Under the pieces are notes generated by a model. The model saw nothing but the letters and a program-made list of their open reading frames with translations. It searched no databases and had not been told where the DNA came from. The position numbers and the translations under genes were made by a program. Below are positions 26,501 through 41,500 of a stretch of 64,000 bases of DNA, piece after piece (positions within the stretch are counted from its first letter, which is position 1; the number at the start of each line of letters is the position of its first letter). Origin of the DNA: Lichenostomus cassidix (Eukaryota > Chordata > Aves > Passeriformes > Meliphagidae); NCBI GenBank assembly GCA_008360975.2, contig CM039211.1:51334077-51398076 (forward strand), in the 5' to 3' direction.

Positions 26501-29500
26501 TCCTGAAATTTAGGACTATGCTTTCAATTTTAGTGCATGCAGCTGTAATAGCGATCAACGAGGCTGTTGAGAAGGGGATAGCTGAACAAACCATTGCGAC
26601 TCTGAGGAACCCAAATGCAATGTTGCTCAATGTGGATGAAGAACTGGCACAGGACTATCAGAATGAACTCTTCAATGCTAAAAGGAAGAAAGAATCAAAT
26701 GCAAGGCTCAAGGTATATGGTGTTTTATTTGTACTCCTAGTACACATGTTCCTTCATGTTTCTTCTCATGCTGTAGCATTATTGTTTTAAAACTTAGCTT
26801 AATTTTTTAAATTGGTGCAATTAGAAAGAAACCCCTACTTTTAAGATAACTAAGAGAAATAATGACAATGCCATATGCTAAAAGCTAATTTTACAAGAGT
26901 ATGGTCACTATGGGTATCATGCAGCTTAACTTTTGCCCAAAGATTAAAAATACCAGAAGACTAAATACTAAAAAAGGCTAGTTTTCCACCATTAACTGCC
27001 TTACAAAAACAAATTTAGTGCTTAAAAAGTTGTAAACAGAATAATACACTTTTTTGAGTATAAAGTATATTCTCTGCCACAGATATTTAATGTGAAATTA
27101 TTTGCTATGTTCTTTTATCTGAGAGCTAATGGTCTCTGTAGTTAAAAATGCTGCACTATATTTATATTATTATTTTACAGGAAGCAGAAAACTGCTCAGC
27201 CAGTTATGACAAAGTGCTTATTTGTTTACTTCACTTAGTCGACAAATTACTTTACAAATACATTCAGTAAATGCTTCAGCTGATGCAGTTTTAATGACTT
27301 TGGCTAATAGCTTTTGTCTCTGCAAACTATTTTGTGTGTACTAACAACAATTTTGTTTTCTTAGAATGGCACAATTTCTGATGAAGAGAGGGATGTCTAT
27401 GAGGAGTTGCTGACACAGGCTGAGATTCAAGGCAATATCAATAAAATAAACAGTAAGCTATTCTGGATCCTCATGGAAGTATGCGTACAACACGTGATCT
27501 CCCGGATTCCAGCTGAACACAACTTGAGTCCACCTGAACAAACAAAATATTTCTATGGGAACTTGTAAAATGCACATAAAGTAGATAATATCTGTCTACA
27601 ACTGTTTTTTTCATGCTATTCCTTCTCTACTAATCTTTTTGCGGGGAGGGGCTAATGTCTGTTTGTGGTTTTTGCTCTTGTTTGTGGTAAGGATTCCTCA
27701 GTTCAGAATCAAATCATTTATTGCCTGCTCTGTTTCCTTACCTTCTTTTTGTGTGCAGAATACTGTAAATTTTGACCCCCTCTTCTATATAGACCTAAAA
27801 TTCACTCATAAGCTTTCATTTAGCTGTGGTTGAACAGCTTTCACACAGGCTCACACAGAGCCAGACTCCCTGTGTAGGATTGGACTTGAAAGAGGTAATT
27901 CTCCACTAGATAAAGATTGCCAACCTAGCTGGCTTTTACAAAAAGTGAGATGCTGACAGCAATGGACTTTTTTTTCCACGAAAGCCTTCTTTGCTGTTTA
28001 TAAGCATTGTTTTCATTTCAGTTCACATAGCTTTAGTCCAAGTGAATGAGGCTATTGACCGGCAAGATGAGGGGGCACTGATGGCAGGTTTGAACCGTCC
28101 TGCTCTGAGCCTACTTGAAGTTCTGCCGCAAAATTCCTCATGGTACCTAATGCAATTGTGTGATTCTAAAGAACAGAAAATGCAGGTAATTGAATGGAAC
28201 AGGTACTATGTGTCAGTTTGCACTTTTTTAGCTGATTTCAATCTAGAGAGAAATTGTTTTTACTCTGCCTTCAGCATTGTTTATGAAAAGTTTTATAAAT
28301 ATTTGAGAATAATTTATATACTAATCGATACCAAAAAGTTTCATTTGCTCTAAAGAGCATGACATCCTTGTGCGTATTTAGTAAGATATAAGAAAAAAAT
28401 TAAGATATTACATGCAGCCCCTAATATTTTGTTTCCAAAATGAGATATAACTTGAGTACAAATAAAAGTAATATTGAATCATTAACGTCAAATTAAAGTG
28501 CAAATTGGGTTTTAAGGAGAAAACCTATTATTTTACATAAGTTGAAAACCACAGGAAAAGATCAACACTGTGTACTGAGCCTTTTATTTGATGCACAGGT
28601 GGTAGTACAACCGAATCGCAATGTGCCATCACAGGACTTTATCCCTTATCTCTCATCAAACAAAAACATAATTAAATCTTGTTTTTCTGATCTGTTAGAT
28701 AGCAGGCATTCCAAATATGCTCGACAAAAGTGAAATACAGAAAGAAGTTAGTGTTGCCAATGCGGAAGCTGAGGCTCACAAACTTAGTGAGTAACTGTTT
28801 TAATACTCTTTACCATCACCATTTAATTATGTTAAGCTGATTGAGTCCACCATTTCTTGCACATAAACAAGGTTTCTCAAACTGAAACCATATGTATTGA
28901 ATTTTATTCATATAATATTTCTTCTCAGTGTCACAATTGCCAAGTCACCAATCTATGCTGCATTGGATGTACTCTTATTCGAGATAACTAATTTGAGCCA
29001 CTGTCAAACACAGCAGCTAAAACTGAAAACAATGCATGGCTTGATGGCTTGAACAAATATTTATCAACACACTATTAATACTCACTTGAGAGCAATGACC
29101 ATACTTGTAGAATTAAAATGGAAGAATACTTTGCAATCATGTTGCAGAAAAAAACTGTTCTCACATTTAGACACATATATCTAACCTATTCTAAGGCTGT
29201 TAAGAATACCACATGACAATATATAGTTTGTAAAAAAAATATAGTTAAAGGGGATCTAAATTTGCAGTGCATGTGTTGCTGCTTTTGACTGGAAACTTCT
29301 TTGCTAGGAAGCTAACCTTTGGTTTATCTGCTGTCATTTCATGCTGCATCTGGGCATGGCTGTTTTGTCTTTGGTACTGTTTACAATACTTTGAAATCCA
29401 GGCTGATGACTTTTGCAATGTGCCTTAAAGGCTATATTGTGAGGTCAGCTTAAGTCAGAAGATAAATTTTACTTGATACCTTAAATGTTAGCCTGTTTCA

Positions 29501-32500
29501 GATTAGTTAGCCATGGTGAGGAGTACTTTCTCTGAAAGAATTACCTCTTGGTAAAGGAAAGGAAGATGAAAGTTTGAAAAGCATTAACAGCAATCTGGAG
29601 AATAACTTAGTTCTTATGTTTGGCTTGAGAAGGAAGATATAGTGGCTTTTGTTATAGGACTGTGAACAATGTAATGTATGTTTTGCAATTTGCATGCTGG
29701 GTTTCAAAACTAGAAATCAGTAGCTTAGTCATTGGCTGCAGAACTAGTCTAGTCTATTTGTGGACCTTGACTCTTTTCGTCTTTGCTCTTTTCCTTTAAA
29801 AAAGCATGCATGCATGTTGTACCTGTGAGAGCCTTTCCTTGTTTCTAACTTTAGGAATAGCCAATAGAGACAGCCTTCAGGGAAAATGTGGCCCCATACG
29901 ACTGTGCTTCAGAGAAAATTAAATGAGAGGCGAGAGGGCTTTTTTTAGGTGGGCCTGGCTAGAAGGTTTTTAAAGGTTTTTAGTGCTGTATAATAAGCTC
30001 TGAGTGTTGCTGTATACACAAATGGTGGATGGTGTATTCTGTACAGGCAGTCTTGTCTCAGATTTGGGCAGACAGTGGTCTGTTCCCTGGGCAGTAGTAC
30101 ACAGAAAAGCCATATGATAAGGTGGAGGAATAGGCCTTATTGATGGAAAGGGCATTTGCATAATTGCTATTCTTCACTTGGCCACATGTGCTCTAACCTT
30201 CAAGGTTGCTTCCCTTTCTGCAAGACCAGAGCAGTGCCTTGCACAGTGTGTTCCTGGGTGTGCCCTGGCCTGGGTTTCTTCAGAGGTGGCTCCTACAGGT
30301 GTGCAATTATGGTGGCAGTGACTAAGTGAGGGATGTTGTAATGCTTCGGCAGCTGCCCAAATGGGAAAATGGTTTTCAGCATTTTTCTGCTGGGCTTCAA
30401 ACTTCTGACAAAGTCGGTTCTGCAAAAAGCAAAACAGGCAAGTTGTTCTGGTACTGAAAAGGACTACACTCATACCTTCATATCCCTCTATTGTGGTCTG
30501 TTTTAATTGAAATTTGAGCTGTAGCAAAGGGATTCGTTTCTAGACAGCAGTGTCTGTAAGGACTGATCTTCCACACTGGTAGACAAAAAAACGGGTGTTG
30601 GCATGCAGAGGAAGTTCTAGAAACCGTAGAATGTAGTTTCCCATCAGTTCCGCTACTGATTTTTGGCAGAAAATCCCAGCCCTCCAAAATATTTGGCTGA
30701 TTTCTACTGGGCCTCCTGAAATGGACAGTAGTAAATAATATTGTTCATACTTCAGGTACTGGCCTGTTTTCACTAGCTCAGTTAGATCCTGAGGAAAGGA
30801 AGAGGTTAGAGAGGCAGTGTGGTACAGAAGGAAGGGAGAAGCTGGGGTGAAGCAAGACTGAGGTGCTGGAGCTGACACAGACAGCAGTATCTGCTGCAAG
30901 CACACCCAGGAGGAGTTAGATCTTTCTCTGTGCTAAGGTGGGGTTAACTCCTTGTTTTGTGTTTAAGGTACAATAACCAGTCTCTCATTTCTAAAAGCCC
31001 AGAAACTTTTAAGTCCTCTAGTCAATTATTTGCTGCATATCTTCGAACAGACACTGTTTTTGCAACATTCAGCAGTCCCATCTTGAAAAAAATCACAAAA
31101 ATGTTTTTTCTCTAATGACAGAAAACTATATTCTTTGGAATAACTTCGTTGTCATCTACGTGGCATGAAGAGCAAACAGCATATGAAAATTAATAAGCTT
31201 TTTTCCCTGCTGTTCTTTAGAACTTATAGCGGTTGACAATATCAATACAGCAATTCGTAACTGTGATCCTAGTAAAACACTGGTTGCACTGATGAAACCC
31301 GAGGCACAGCTGCCTGTTGTTCACTCATTTGCTGCTGCTGTCTATCAGACTGAGCTGTTCAACCTCCAACAACAGAATGCTGTGGTAAGAGTGAAAAGCT
31401 TACAACCTGCTCATTGATGTTGTGTAGTCAGACCATGAAAGAGCACAAACATAGCATGTTGTTGTGTAAGACCAGACATAATTCTCTTGCCATGGTGTTA
31501 TGTATTGCATGAATCATTTTGGTTGGAAAGGCAATAGTGAATCGCAGAATTTGTTTTTTGCCACACTTCAATCTGGCTGAGCTCTTGTGTTGCAAAAAAT
31601 CAACTGATTTTTTTAAATTGTTGCATGCTCTTAATGAGGACTAACTGGTTTATATATTGCATAGAAAAGTAACCCCCAGCTGTAAGACCAGAAGAGATGG
31701 GATTGTGGGGCAAAAGAAGGAAAGGCAGACTGAATGGGAGATAGAAACCCAGTGAGCTCCACCACCACTGTTGCATCAGTCTGGCATGCCTGTGACTAGG
31801 AAACTTTCCAGGCTTCTTAAATCAAGTCCATCTCCTTGATGGTGTCTAGAGTGTGTAACTCAAATTTGTTACACTGCTTATTTAGCTTCCTGACTGCAGT
31901 ACATTATTGTCCTACAGAACTACCTGGCACATGATGAACTGTCTATTGCAGTAGAAATGTTGTCAGCTGTTGTGTTGCTAAACCAGACCTTGGAAAATAA
32001 GGACATCCTAATGATAAAGAATCACCTCAGAAACCCATGCATTGGCTTCAATAATCTGGAAGAGGAAAACTTGCAACGGTAAAGGTTCATTTTGTCTTGT
32101 CTGGATGAGACTTGGCAACTTCTGAAAAAAATAAGTAGGCATTTTAATGGGTGGGCTGCCCTGTGTTGTGACTGGGAAGTTGAAAGAGCTGCAAGATGAA
32201 CATCTGCGTTTTAAATTAAGAAAGGATAATGTGACAATTGCTGAGCCAGTTGTAGCTAAATACAAGCAATCACACAACCTTGAAGGCTGTGGACATGTGA
32301 GGTGCAGGGAAAATATCCTCAGAAAGTGAACATGAAGATCTGACAAGAATTTTTGTAGACACTAAAACATGAAACAACCATAGCTGGGAACTGTTAATCA
32401 CTAACCACTCTGTAATTCTGAAAGATGATCTTTGGAATGAGATATTGTTTAATGCCTCAGGGTCCAGGAGCTCCCTTAAGCCATGGCCGAGCCCTTTTTT

Positions 32501-35500
32501 GCTTGATAGAAAGGTGAATACAACACTGTGGCACACGTTCATATTCAGCATTACACTTTGGCCTTCCCTTGGCTGCCAGCTGCTTGCACTGTCACTTGCC
32601 TGACTTATCACAGATGTTTTGCTATCTCCGTTGCTCTCTCATCTATCAATGAAAAATCAGGCAACACTACCATTCGTGAGAGACCTGTGCCCACAGTGTG
32701 CAAGGGAAAACATGGGGATGTGGACCAGTTCCTGTCTCTTGGCACAGACGGTGGAACCCTCCGTGTGCTTCTGGAAGGCATCAGTAGGCAAAAGGAGCAG
32801 CAGTAGCTGAAGATCTTCTAGGTTTTCAGAGGGCATGAATCTGAGAGTGGCCCTTGCTGGGTGTCTCAAAGCTGTAAGGAAGGCACTCACATTAAGCATG
32901 AGGCCAGTGAACTTTGGTTAGAGAGAGAATGACATAAGATGGAGCAAAACGAAACTGCTACTCTGCCTCTGCTAACGTGAGGTAGTGCTTGTGAACAATA
33001 GACTCAACACCATAAACATGCAGAAATGTCCCTTAAGTGTCCCAAGTGCAGCATTTTTGGTGATATTTCTGACCCAACCTTTAGATTAAGCTGCTAGTCA
33101 ATACAGATGAAATGGTAGGAATTAGTTGGACTCAACAACAAAATAAAATCTTATTTTGCCATTATGTTAACCTGTGCTGCCAGCCATGTGTTGAATATCT
33201 CAGGAAGGTTTGACTTGCACAGTACTAGAAGAAATACAGTAGAGCTAGAAAAACTTCATTGAGGGTGATGCTGTTCAATGGCTATCTATCAGAAGAGATG
33301 AACTTGTTGGGAATGTGTTTTCCAGAAGAGAAAATGTAGGGGAAATATGTTATAGTCTCCAAAAGTGTGTATGTTGTGGAGAAGGTTAATAGAATCCGCT
33401 ATTCTAATAGCTATGCTAGCTTCTAATAACTCTAGTTGTTTGGGGATTTTTGAGACTTTAATAAAGAAAAGATTGGACCCTATTAAATTAAATTAAATTA
33501 AATTGGACCCTATTAAATATAAAGTTTAATAGTTTTTACAAAGCTATTGTCTCACAAAACACATAGTGGGCTCATTGCTCAATAATCTATAAGATTTCAA
33601 ATTAAATAGGTAAACTAATGGAGTGTAGCTTTGTTTGCAACAATTAAAGAGATATACAGTCTCCAGCTCAGAAAGCCCTTAAATGCAGGTTACTGGATGC
33701 TGGAAGGACAAATCAGATTAGGAAATGACGAATCCCCTCTACTTTTTTTTTTTTTTTTCTGGAAAGCATTCATTCCTCAGGCTTCTGATGGAAATAGATG
33801 ATACGTATTTGATCTGATACACTGTGGCATTCCGAAGCTTAATTCAGGAATATGAAAATTATTTAACTCATGTACACATAAATTTACACAACTCTGAAGG
33901 TTTCCAGCTTGTCTGATCTGTGATCCTTCTAGGAAGAGTAGACACATGCTACAGAGCCTGTGCTTGGAGGATCTTGAGTTGTGGGAAGAGGAGCATAACT
34001 TTTTTTTAGTCCCTTGCCCATGGGATGGCTCATCATCCCCATGGAGGTAGCAGGAGATGCTACTACCTGATACTACTGACTGAAATTCTGGTCTTTGAAT
34101 TACTGTCAAGAAGACAACAATAGTTTCCTAAAGCAAGAAGCTGATTTTTCACACATTTATCTGTTGCACCGTAAAGCAAGCTGTATTTATGTGTATGTAT
34201 GGCCATCATCCCATGTAGCCAAGAAAAGTTTTTTGTATTAGTGTACAGGGCCTTTTCTTCAGATCCTAAAATGCATGTGTGGAACAGGCAGCTTGCATGT
34301 CTGCATAATTTCTGGCAAGAGCTGAGTTTGTCTGAAATTCATTCATTGGAAAAAATAGTAGTCACTAAATGATAGATGATACATCTGACTAATTCTTTGC
34401 GGCACTTTATCTTGTATATGAAATACACTTATGTATTTTATATCTTCTTATAGTTATGCTGATACACTATTGTCTATTAAGTCAGAGGCTTCATCTCAAG
34501 GCCAAGATTATTTAAGCTGGAATGATATCCAGAACTGCATTGACATGGTTAATATGCAAATTCAAGAAGAAAATGAAAGTAAGTAATTCTTCCTCCACAT
34601 TGCCCACAGAGGTCATAGTCAGGTAAATCAGTATGTAAATCTGTGTATTGAGTGGCCTTCTTCAGACACTCTTGAAAATAGTAGAGCATTAAAATATTTT
34701 GAAAGCCTGATTATCTTTAAATGTCCTTGTATTCCTGGTTATTTCAGATGGCTGAAAGATATCATAGGGTTGCCTGCCTTCTGCAGTGTTAAAAATGCCA
34801 TGGTTCTGCCTGCTTGGCAGTATCTTCCAGGCCTGGATGGTGTCACTGTGGGGATTTTGCAGTTGTAAGCAACGAGCATATTGGGAGATAGGGAAGGAAA
34901 TTACAGGCAGTGTTACATGGAAAAGCATGTTTTAATGTGTAAATTATTTCAAGTACTTGTTTTTCACACAGGAGTTATACAGTGCAACTGTCTTGCTTTT
35001 CTTTTAGGTAGCTTAGCTTGATTTCCTGGCTGAGAATAGCTTCTTATGCCCACATGATCTCATGTGAATGGATTTAGAGTTTATTTTTTAAGCTTAATGT
35101 AACTGTACTGCCATAAAAGGGTGGTGTTATATTAAATGTGATAACTGGTCATTTGGGCTTCAAAAATTCTAAAGCACCAAATTTTTCCACTGCATATAGA
35201 AATTTGAGGCTATCAAGCTATGCCAGATTTGCCGGAGCAGGGGAGTGAGGGAGCTTTCAGACTGCCTGCCATTTTGGAAGCAGTCTCAGTGCAGTTTGAG
35301 AGCCTTTCTAAGTCACAGGCTGCTCGTGCCCTTCCTGTACTGCCCTTAGTGTCATCATGCTGCTGCTTCATACTGGTGTTGCAGAATTACTAAAACTGGC
35401 TGGGTTATTGCTTCTTAAATCTAGCCAAATGGTTGCCATGGATCCTCACAGCTTGATCTCCACGTGTGCCTTCTGGCAAGGTGCTGAGTATTTTATTTGA

Positions 35501-38500
35501 CTGAGTCACCTTTTTGTCTGAACCTCTGCACTTACTAGGAGTTGGAACAGACCTTGCAGTAGCAGTGAAGCTGCACTTGGTCTCAGTGACACTGACCTCT
35601 GCCTGGGAATGTTTAGAGAGGGCAGATGGGCAGAGAGAAGAGGAAGAAGGGAGGCCTCTGTTTTCATAAGCAAGTCCCCTATCTGCACGGTCCCTCTTTG
35701 GGACCACCTTGGAAAAACTGCTCATTCCCCAAGCCTTATGATGACCTGGATCTGTGACCTCACCAGGTGGGTTGTGGTGGGTCTGGAGACACTTGAGAGA
35801 TGATCCACTGTCAGCAGGGATGTCATCCTTCACAGGTGATGGTGAAGCCCTTGACTGATGCCTTTCTGGGGTGGTTTTAGGGACCACAAACAGTGCATTT
35901 CTGTATTGTTTATGGGCAGGAGAAAATTGATTTTAAACTGTTTGGCCCAGTCTGAAAAAAAATAAGGTTTTATTAAATACACTAGGCCTTGTTACTTGAT
36001 GACTGAAGTTCTGAGGGCCACTGGCCAACATGGTCAGATTGGTTATTTATGGTGAAATTACAAGAAACAAGGTTAAGTTGCTATGTAATGTTGTAGCTGG
36101 GAGTGCAGTATGCATTTGTCCAAATCAGACCACAAAGTAATGTGGTCTGAAATCACTTGAAAATAAAATTTTCATCACTGTGAGGCAATATGTTAGGGAA
36201 CAAATTTATATGTGACACCCAACTTTTTCTTAAGCTTCATGTAGGTGCTTCAGCCCAGACAACAGGGAAATCTGTTTTCTTTTTTTTTTTTTTCTTTTTT
36301 GTCAAGGATAACTTTTATTTTAAGGAACACTTTTATCCAGATTTATCAATAAGTGTGCTAGGAAGGAAAGATGTATAGCACGATAGGTTCAAATAAGAAC
36401 AAAAATAATTTAAAATCAGCTGCTGTTGCTGCCTCTGCTTCTTGTTATGTGATTTTTCTGTTCTTCATGTTACTGCTTTGTTTGTACTTGATATTGGAGA
36501 AGCTGCAACTTTCTTTGATAAGTGCATCTTTAATAACTTTTCTATTTCTTAGGAATCATTGCAATTGGACACATTAATGAAGCAGTTGACCAAGGAGATC
36601 CTGAGAAAACTCTAGAAGCCCTGCTATTGCCCACAGCCAAGCTGCAAGATGTGAGACCAGTAAATGCAAGGCATTATCAGGATGTTCTGCACCACGCCAA
36701 AGCACAGAAATGCAAGGTTAGAATTTTTACTGTTCTATGTGAGAAGTGAAATACCAGTTCTTTTCAGTTGCATCTATGTCCCTGTCCTGGTCTCCTGATG
36801 TTTGCATTAGCTTTGCCAGTGGGGATGTAGATTAGCCAGCGACAACAAACTGGCACTAAGTAATTTTGCATTATAACTTACTCAGACTGCAAAATGGATT
36901 AATTCTCAATGTATTAATATTAAGACATATTCTGTATATGTCTTGCTACTGGCTTGCTGTAATCTCAGTTTTTAAAATTCTAGTAGGCTGCTGCAGCCAT
37001 TACGAAATATGGGCAGCAGCAATCTTCATATAATTTTGAATTTGTGTATGGGTACATTTACAGGACTGCACCAGGCAGGTAGAGACCAATATGGATGGAA
37101 ATTGAGCTTTTTGCCAGAAAGAAATCACAATTGTGGTGTTACTTAACAAATCTCTGGGAAGTATTTTGAGGAGTCTCCTTTGCTTAAGTTGTTCTATTAT
37201 AGTGGAGTTTTGTACATACACCTTTTACAGCTTTATCAAGCGATAACAAGCACATCTTGTACGTGCCTTCAGTTTAAACCTATCTCAGCAGGATGTTGCT
37301 ATCTGCTTCCCCAAAAGCAGTGGCCTGGTTAGTATTACAACATTACAGCTCAGGGAAGCATAAACAAAGATCAGCCCAGCAGCTTGCAGGATGTGACCTA
37401 ACACAAGATTAGCTAAAGCTACTAGCCCAGCACTTAAAATGTCCAGTGTCTGGAAAACACAATTAAAATTCACACAGTGTGTCCCTAATGCAACATGTTC
37501 AGCTGGAGAAAGTCTGTAAGCTTTGGCTTGTAAAGTGTCTTCCATCATTTGTGTCACCTCACCTGGGGTACCTGCTGTGAAACCATGTGTTTCTGTACTC
37601 TGCTACCAGAGCTTTCAAAAGCTGTTTGCACAAGTCAATTTCTCACCAGGGTTCTCAGGGCTGGTTTCACTGAGCCCTCAGTGCGGAAAAACCTTCTCCC
37701 TTGCCATGTGTGCTTGGGAGGGTTTCATGCATTCTGATTTCACCTGTCCTGGATGGGCCTGTGTCAGTATTTGTGCACAGAGAGTGCCTGTGTGGGTGGT
37801 GGTTGCACAGTGCTGGCCCTGGATGTGCCATGTGCGTGCACAGGTAGCCAGTGTGTCCCCAAGGCAGAGAACCACAGCCCACAGGTGCCATGTGCCTGCA
37901 CACAGCAGCCTGACCCTGGCTCACTCCTGACAGCTGTCCCAGTGCTCCCCAGCTCTAAACCTGGTGCTTACTCCTGTTCTGTTGTGAATGTGCTCAGAGG
38001 AAACAAATGAGTATTTCCGAACTTTGGAACAAAAATTGTGCAATCTCTTTGAAATCATCTCGCTCTAAAATTTGTGATGTTCCTAGAGATTTCTGCTGGC
38101 TTTTCTCTTTTGAGCTATTTTGGTTTTGCAGTCTTTTGACAACTGCTTAGAGCACCTCCACTGGTATTGATATACTGAGGGGTATTGCTCCAGTTTCAGA
38201 AGAGAGCACATCACAGTGCTCCCAAAAGAAATACTCAGATGCATACTTACTCTTTACAGTGACCAGTCATACAGATTTCATCTTTCTTTAGGTAAAGATA
38301 TTATTTAGATTGACATTTCCTTTTAAAAAAGAATCCAAACACAGTTGAAAAGGTAGTGCAATTTCTGAAGCCTGTCTCTCCCACTTTTTCTGATCCCTGT
38401 TTATAAAGCAGATCTGTCTTTATTTGCATTTAGCATGTTTTTAGAGTGAGCTGTGGTAAAAGGAAGTATTTGATTTACGAGGGTAAGATAGGTCTCCCTC

Positions 38501-41500
38501 TAAACTTCCTGCCCCAGCATCTGGAAAAACATATGTGTCAAACCTTCTCATTTATTCTGAACAGCTTGCTGTCACTTCCCTGTATCTGTGGTGACTTTGG
38601 GGAAGTATAGTCTGCACCTAAATCTGCCAGACCTCATTACAAGTCTAATCTCAAATCCGACCTATTTGTTCCTTGCTTGAAACTGAAAACGCAAACCTGG
38701 AACTTATTTTGTCCTGTAAATCTGAAACCACAGCTTTTAACAGCTCTGAAAGCCTTTTCAAACCAAGTGTATTCAGGTCCCAGTGAAGAGAAACCCTGTT
38801 TTAAGGAAGCCAGTTGTGGATATCTGCAAAATTAAACAGACGGACCAAATTCCTTTGTTTGGTTGTAGAGTGTTTTGTGTGATAGGTACCCAGGTTTTAG
38901 TTAGACTCACCTTGTTTAAACTTTCAATAGTTGTGTAATATTTGAGTTTTTTTATAGTTATCTTTAAAATATGTTCTCGTGCATGACAAAGGAATGGCAG
39001 GATTAAAACTAACTTAAATTAAGAGCCAGAAGAAATTGAAGAAGAGGAGCCTTTACCAGGCTGCAAATTCACCCGAGGCATTTTCCAGTGCAATTTATTT
39101 AAGTAAAGTTTATTTACTATACTATTATCAAAACAACATAAACCATTTTTATCCCCACTTACATGCTGCAGTTACAAATTCAAACAACAAGCACCAAACG
39201 AATATTTTAGGAACTTTTGAGCTTCTGTAAAGGTAAAAGTTGACCCTTTGTTTTACTAACAATCAATGATAACTAGCTGCAATATTTGTAACACTGTAGG
39301 TATTTCCTGTGAGGATGTGGAAATAGAGAATACTACAAAATAGTTTCCCCATTTTGCTTACCAAGCAAGAGTAATACATGCCTGGATTCACACTGATAAG
39401 GGTTAGCTGCCAGCAATCCCTGTGGGCTAGGGGAGTGCAGGCGCTGACGAAGTGGAAGAACAAGTCTCCAGAGCAAAGCTGGTTAAGCAGCCTCATAGGA
39501 TATGTAGCCTTGCAAGAGTCAGGTTCTGTGTCCACGGCTGTAGGTTTACTGTTCTGTGAACCTATGGGGACTCTGGCTCTTTATTTCCAACATCCAGGGC
39601 AGTACTTGCTCTTGACTGCTCCCAGGCATGTAGAAAGTGCTTTTACTTATCCCCATTTTCACTAGGCCAAAAATTTGGTTTTGTATCACTGTTCCTGCAG
39701 TGATTGTTGGCTGAGAGTTAATTTGAAGTATCATGAATTACCCTAAAAGTGCTGTTTGGATGCTGACTCCTCTTCTGGTATTTAGAGGCTGTGGTGACTA
39801 ATATTCTGGCAGCTTCTCCATGGCCAGAAATTGTTCTCAGAAAGAAACTGAGGTGCAGAGCTACTTCCTGAAAATAGGTACACAGGTGTTGCATACGTGT
39901 AATAAAATTAGAGAGCTGGAGAAGTGTGGTTTTGGAGATATTCCTTGTGTGGAAGTAAATTTAACAGAATTGTTTTTCTAATGTGTTTTACTTGGAGTTT
40001 AAATGTCACACCTGAGATTTGTTGCTGTCTGGGTTAATACTAATACTATACAAAATCATAATTCCAGTAATAGAAATAAATTTATTTTTCCCTGGATATT
40101 TTAACCATTGTTAGATAAATATTCGATTGACTCCTAATTTTTGACATCAGAAAATAAAGGAAAGGATCAAGACAACTGTTTAGGCTGCTAAGACATAAAG
40201 CAATTAGATAAAAAGAATACAACCCATCTGCGTTGTAATAGTAATAGTTGATGTGATGGATAATAAGGATAATATTGCTGGGCACAAAGCAAATGGCAAA
40301 GATGGTAAGAATCAAAAGGCTGACTTTGACATACCAGAACCATTCATGAGTCTTGAGCGTTCGTATAATCGAGACATAGCAGAACACAATGGTTGCAAGT
40401 GGTATCAAAAACCCAAATACCGCCAAGGACACGTAGTAGTAGAACTGGAAGGAAGATACAGTTTCACAGGCGCTGTGCACGTCGTGGCAGGTATAGATGT
40501 CCAGTTGCTTCACGTAGTAGCTTTGCTGCATGATGCCAAGCGGGAGCATGTAGAGGAAGACGATGGCCCAGACGGCAACGCAGGCTGCGATGGCGTAGGC
40601 GCGCTTCGGGAGGCTCTTGTAGGTGAAGGGGTGAACGATGGCCATGTAGCGGCTGACGCTGATGCACGTGAGCAACAGGATGGAGCAGTACATGTTGCCG
40701 TAAAACACCGCTGTAGTCGCTCGACACATGGTTTCCCCAAATATCCAGTTGTTCCCGTTGATGTGGTAGGCTATTTTGAAGGGCAGCATGATGCAGAAGA
40801 GCAGGTCTGATACAGCCAGGTTTGTGTAGAGGACGGCAGTGCACACGGAGCGGATCCTGAAGAGCAGCATCCACAAAATGATGGCGTTAGAGGGTACACC
40901 CAATAAAACAGCACTGAGGTAGACGGCAGGTATTACCTGGGTGCTCAGAGAGCTGGTCAGGTACTCCAGTGTGGTGTTGTTCACCTCTGTTAAAGTGGAG
41001 TCATTTGACCTTTTTGAAGTGCATTTGTTTTCTCTGATACGGATGGTTGTTGTCTCCCCTTCTATAGCATAAGGGGGGATGTAATCGTAGTCTCTTGCTG
41101 AAATTCCACGAAAAGTTTTGATAAGAGACACAGTTTTAACTGCAGAGCCATTCAGTGAAAATTCTGAAGCTTGGAAATAAAAAAATGTTCAAATTGTTAG
41201 TAAGGAACAAACTACTGGATTAACAATGTAACTCACCTTCAGGAACAGACAAAGATAACCATCTCCATGTGAAAAACAATGTAAGTTTAAAAGATTTGGT
41301 GGCATTCTCCTCTGCTTTTGAGTGTTCATATCAAATGCATGGAGAACAGTCTTCATTTCTCATTTCACACACAATCTTGAAAATTCATCAATATTGTAGT
41401 GTTTGCTGATCTTTCTGCGCTTTGTGTGTTTTCAGTAATCTTTGGTGAAAAATATCTGGCATCTCTGCAATGCTTATTACCAGTGGAGGGTTTTTCCCAG

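Larger units (their letters stand above)
16561..26533 (+). other. IQGAP2 intron, 10 kb, carrying two retroviral insertions
   Basis: This intron contains the provirus at 17485-23160 and the solo LTR at 25754-26316, both antisense to the gene. It also contains a 24-nt poly-T run (17250-17273). No other gene is seen in the remaining sequence (16561-17484, 23165-25753, 26317-26533). Confidence 0.85.

Noticed and set aside
35405..35887. Minus-strand open frame of 160 codons
   Set aside because: It is Ser/Pro/Lys-rich with no known family, upstream signal or homologous exon. I treat it as a chance frame in intronic DNA.
37523..38010. Several overlapping frames, Cys- and Val-rich
   Set aside because: They are overlapping frames on both strands with no domain. 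The sequence is locally GC-richer with TG/CA-rich stretches, enough to explain long frames.
40253..40810. Plus-strand open frame of 185 codons
   Set aside because: It is the antisense shadow of F2RL2 transmembrane coding sequence.
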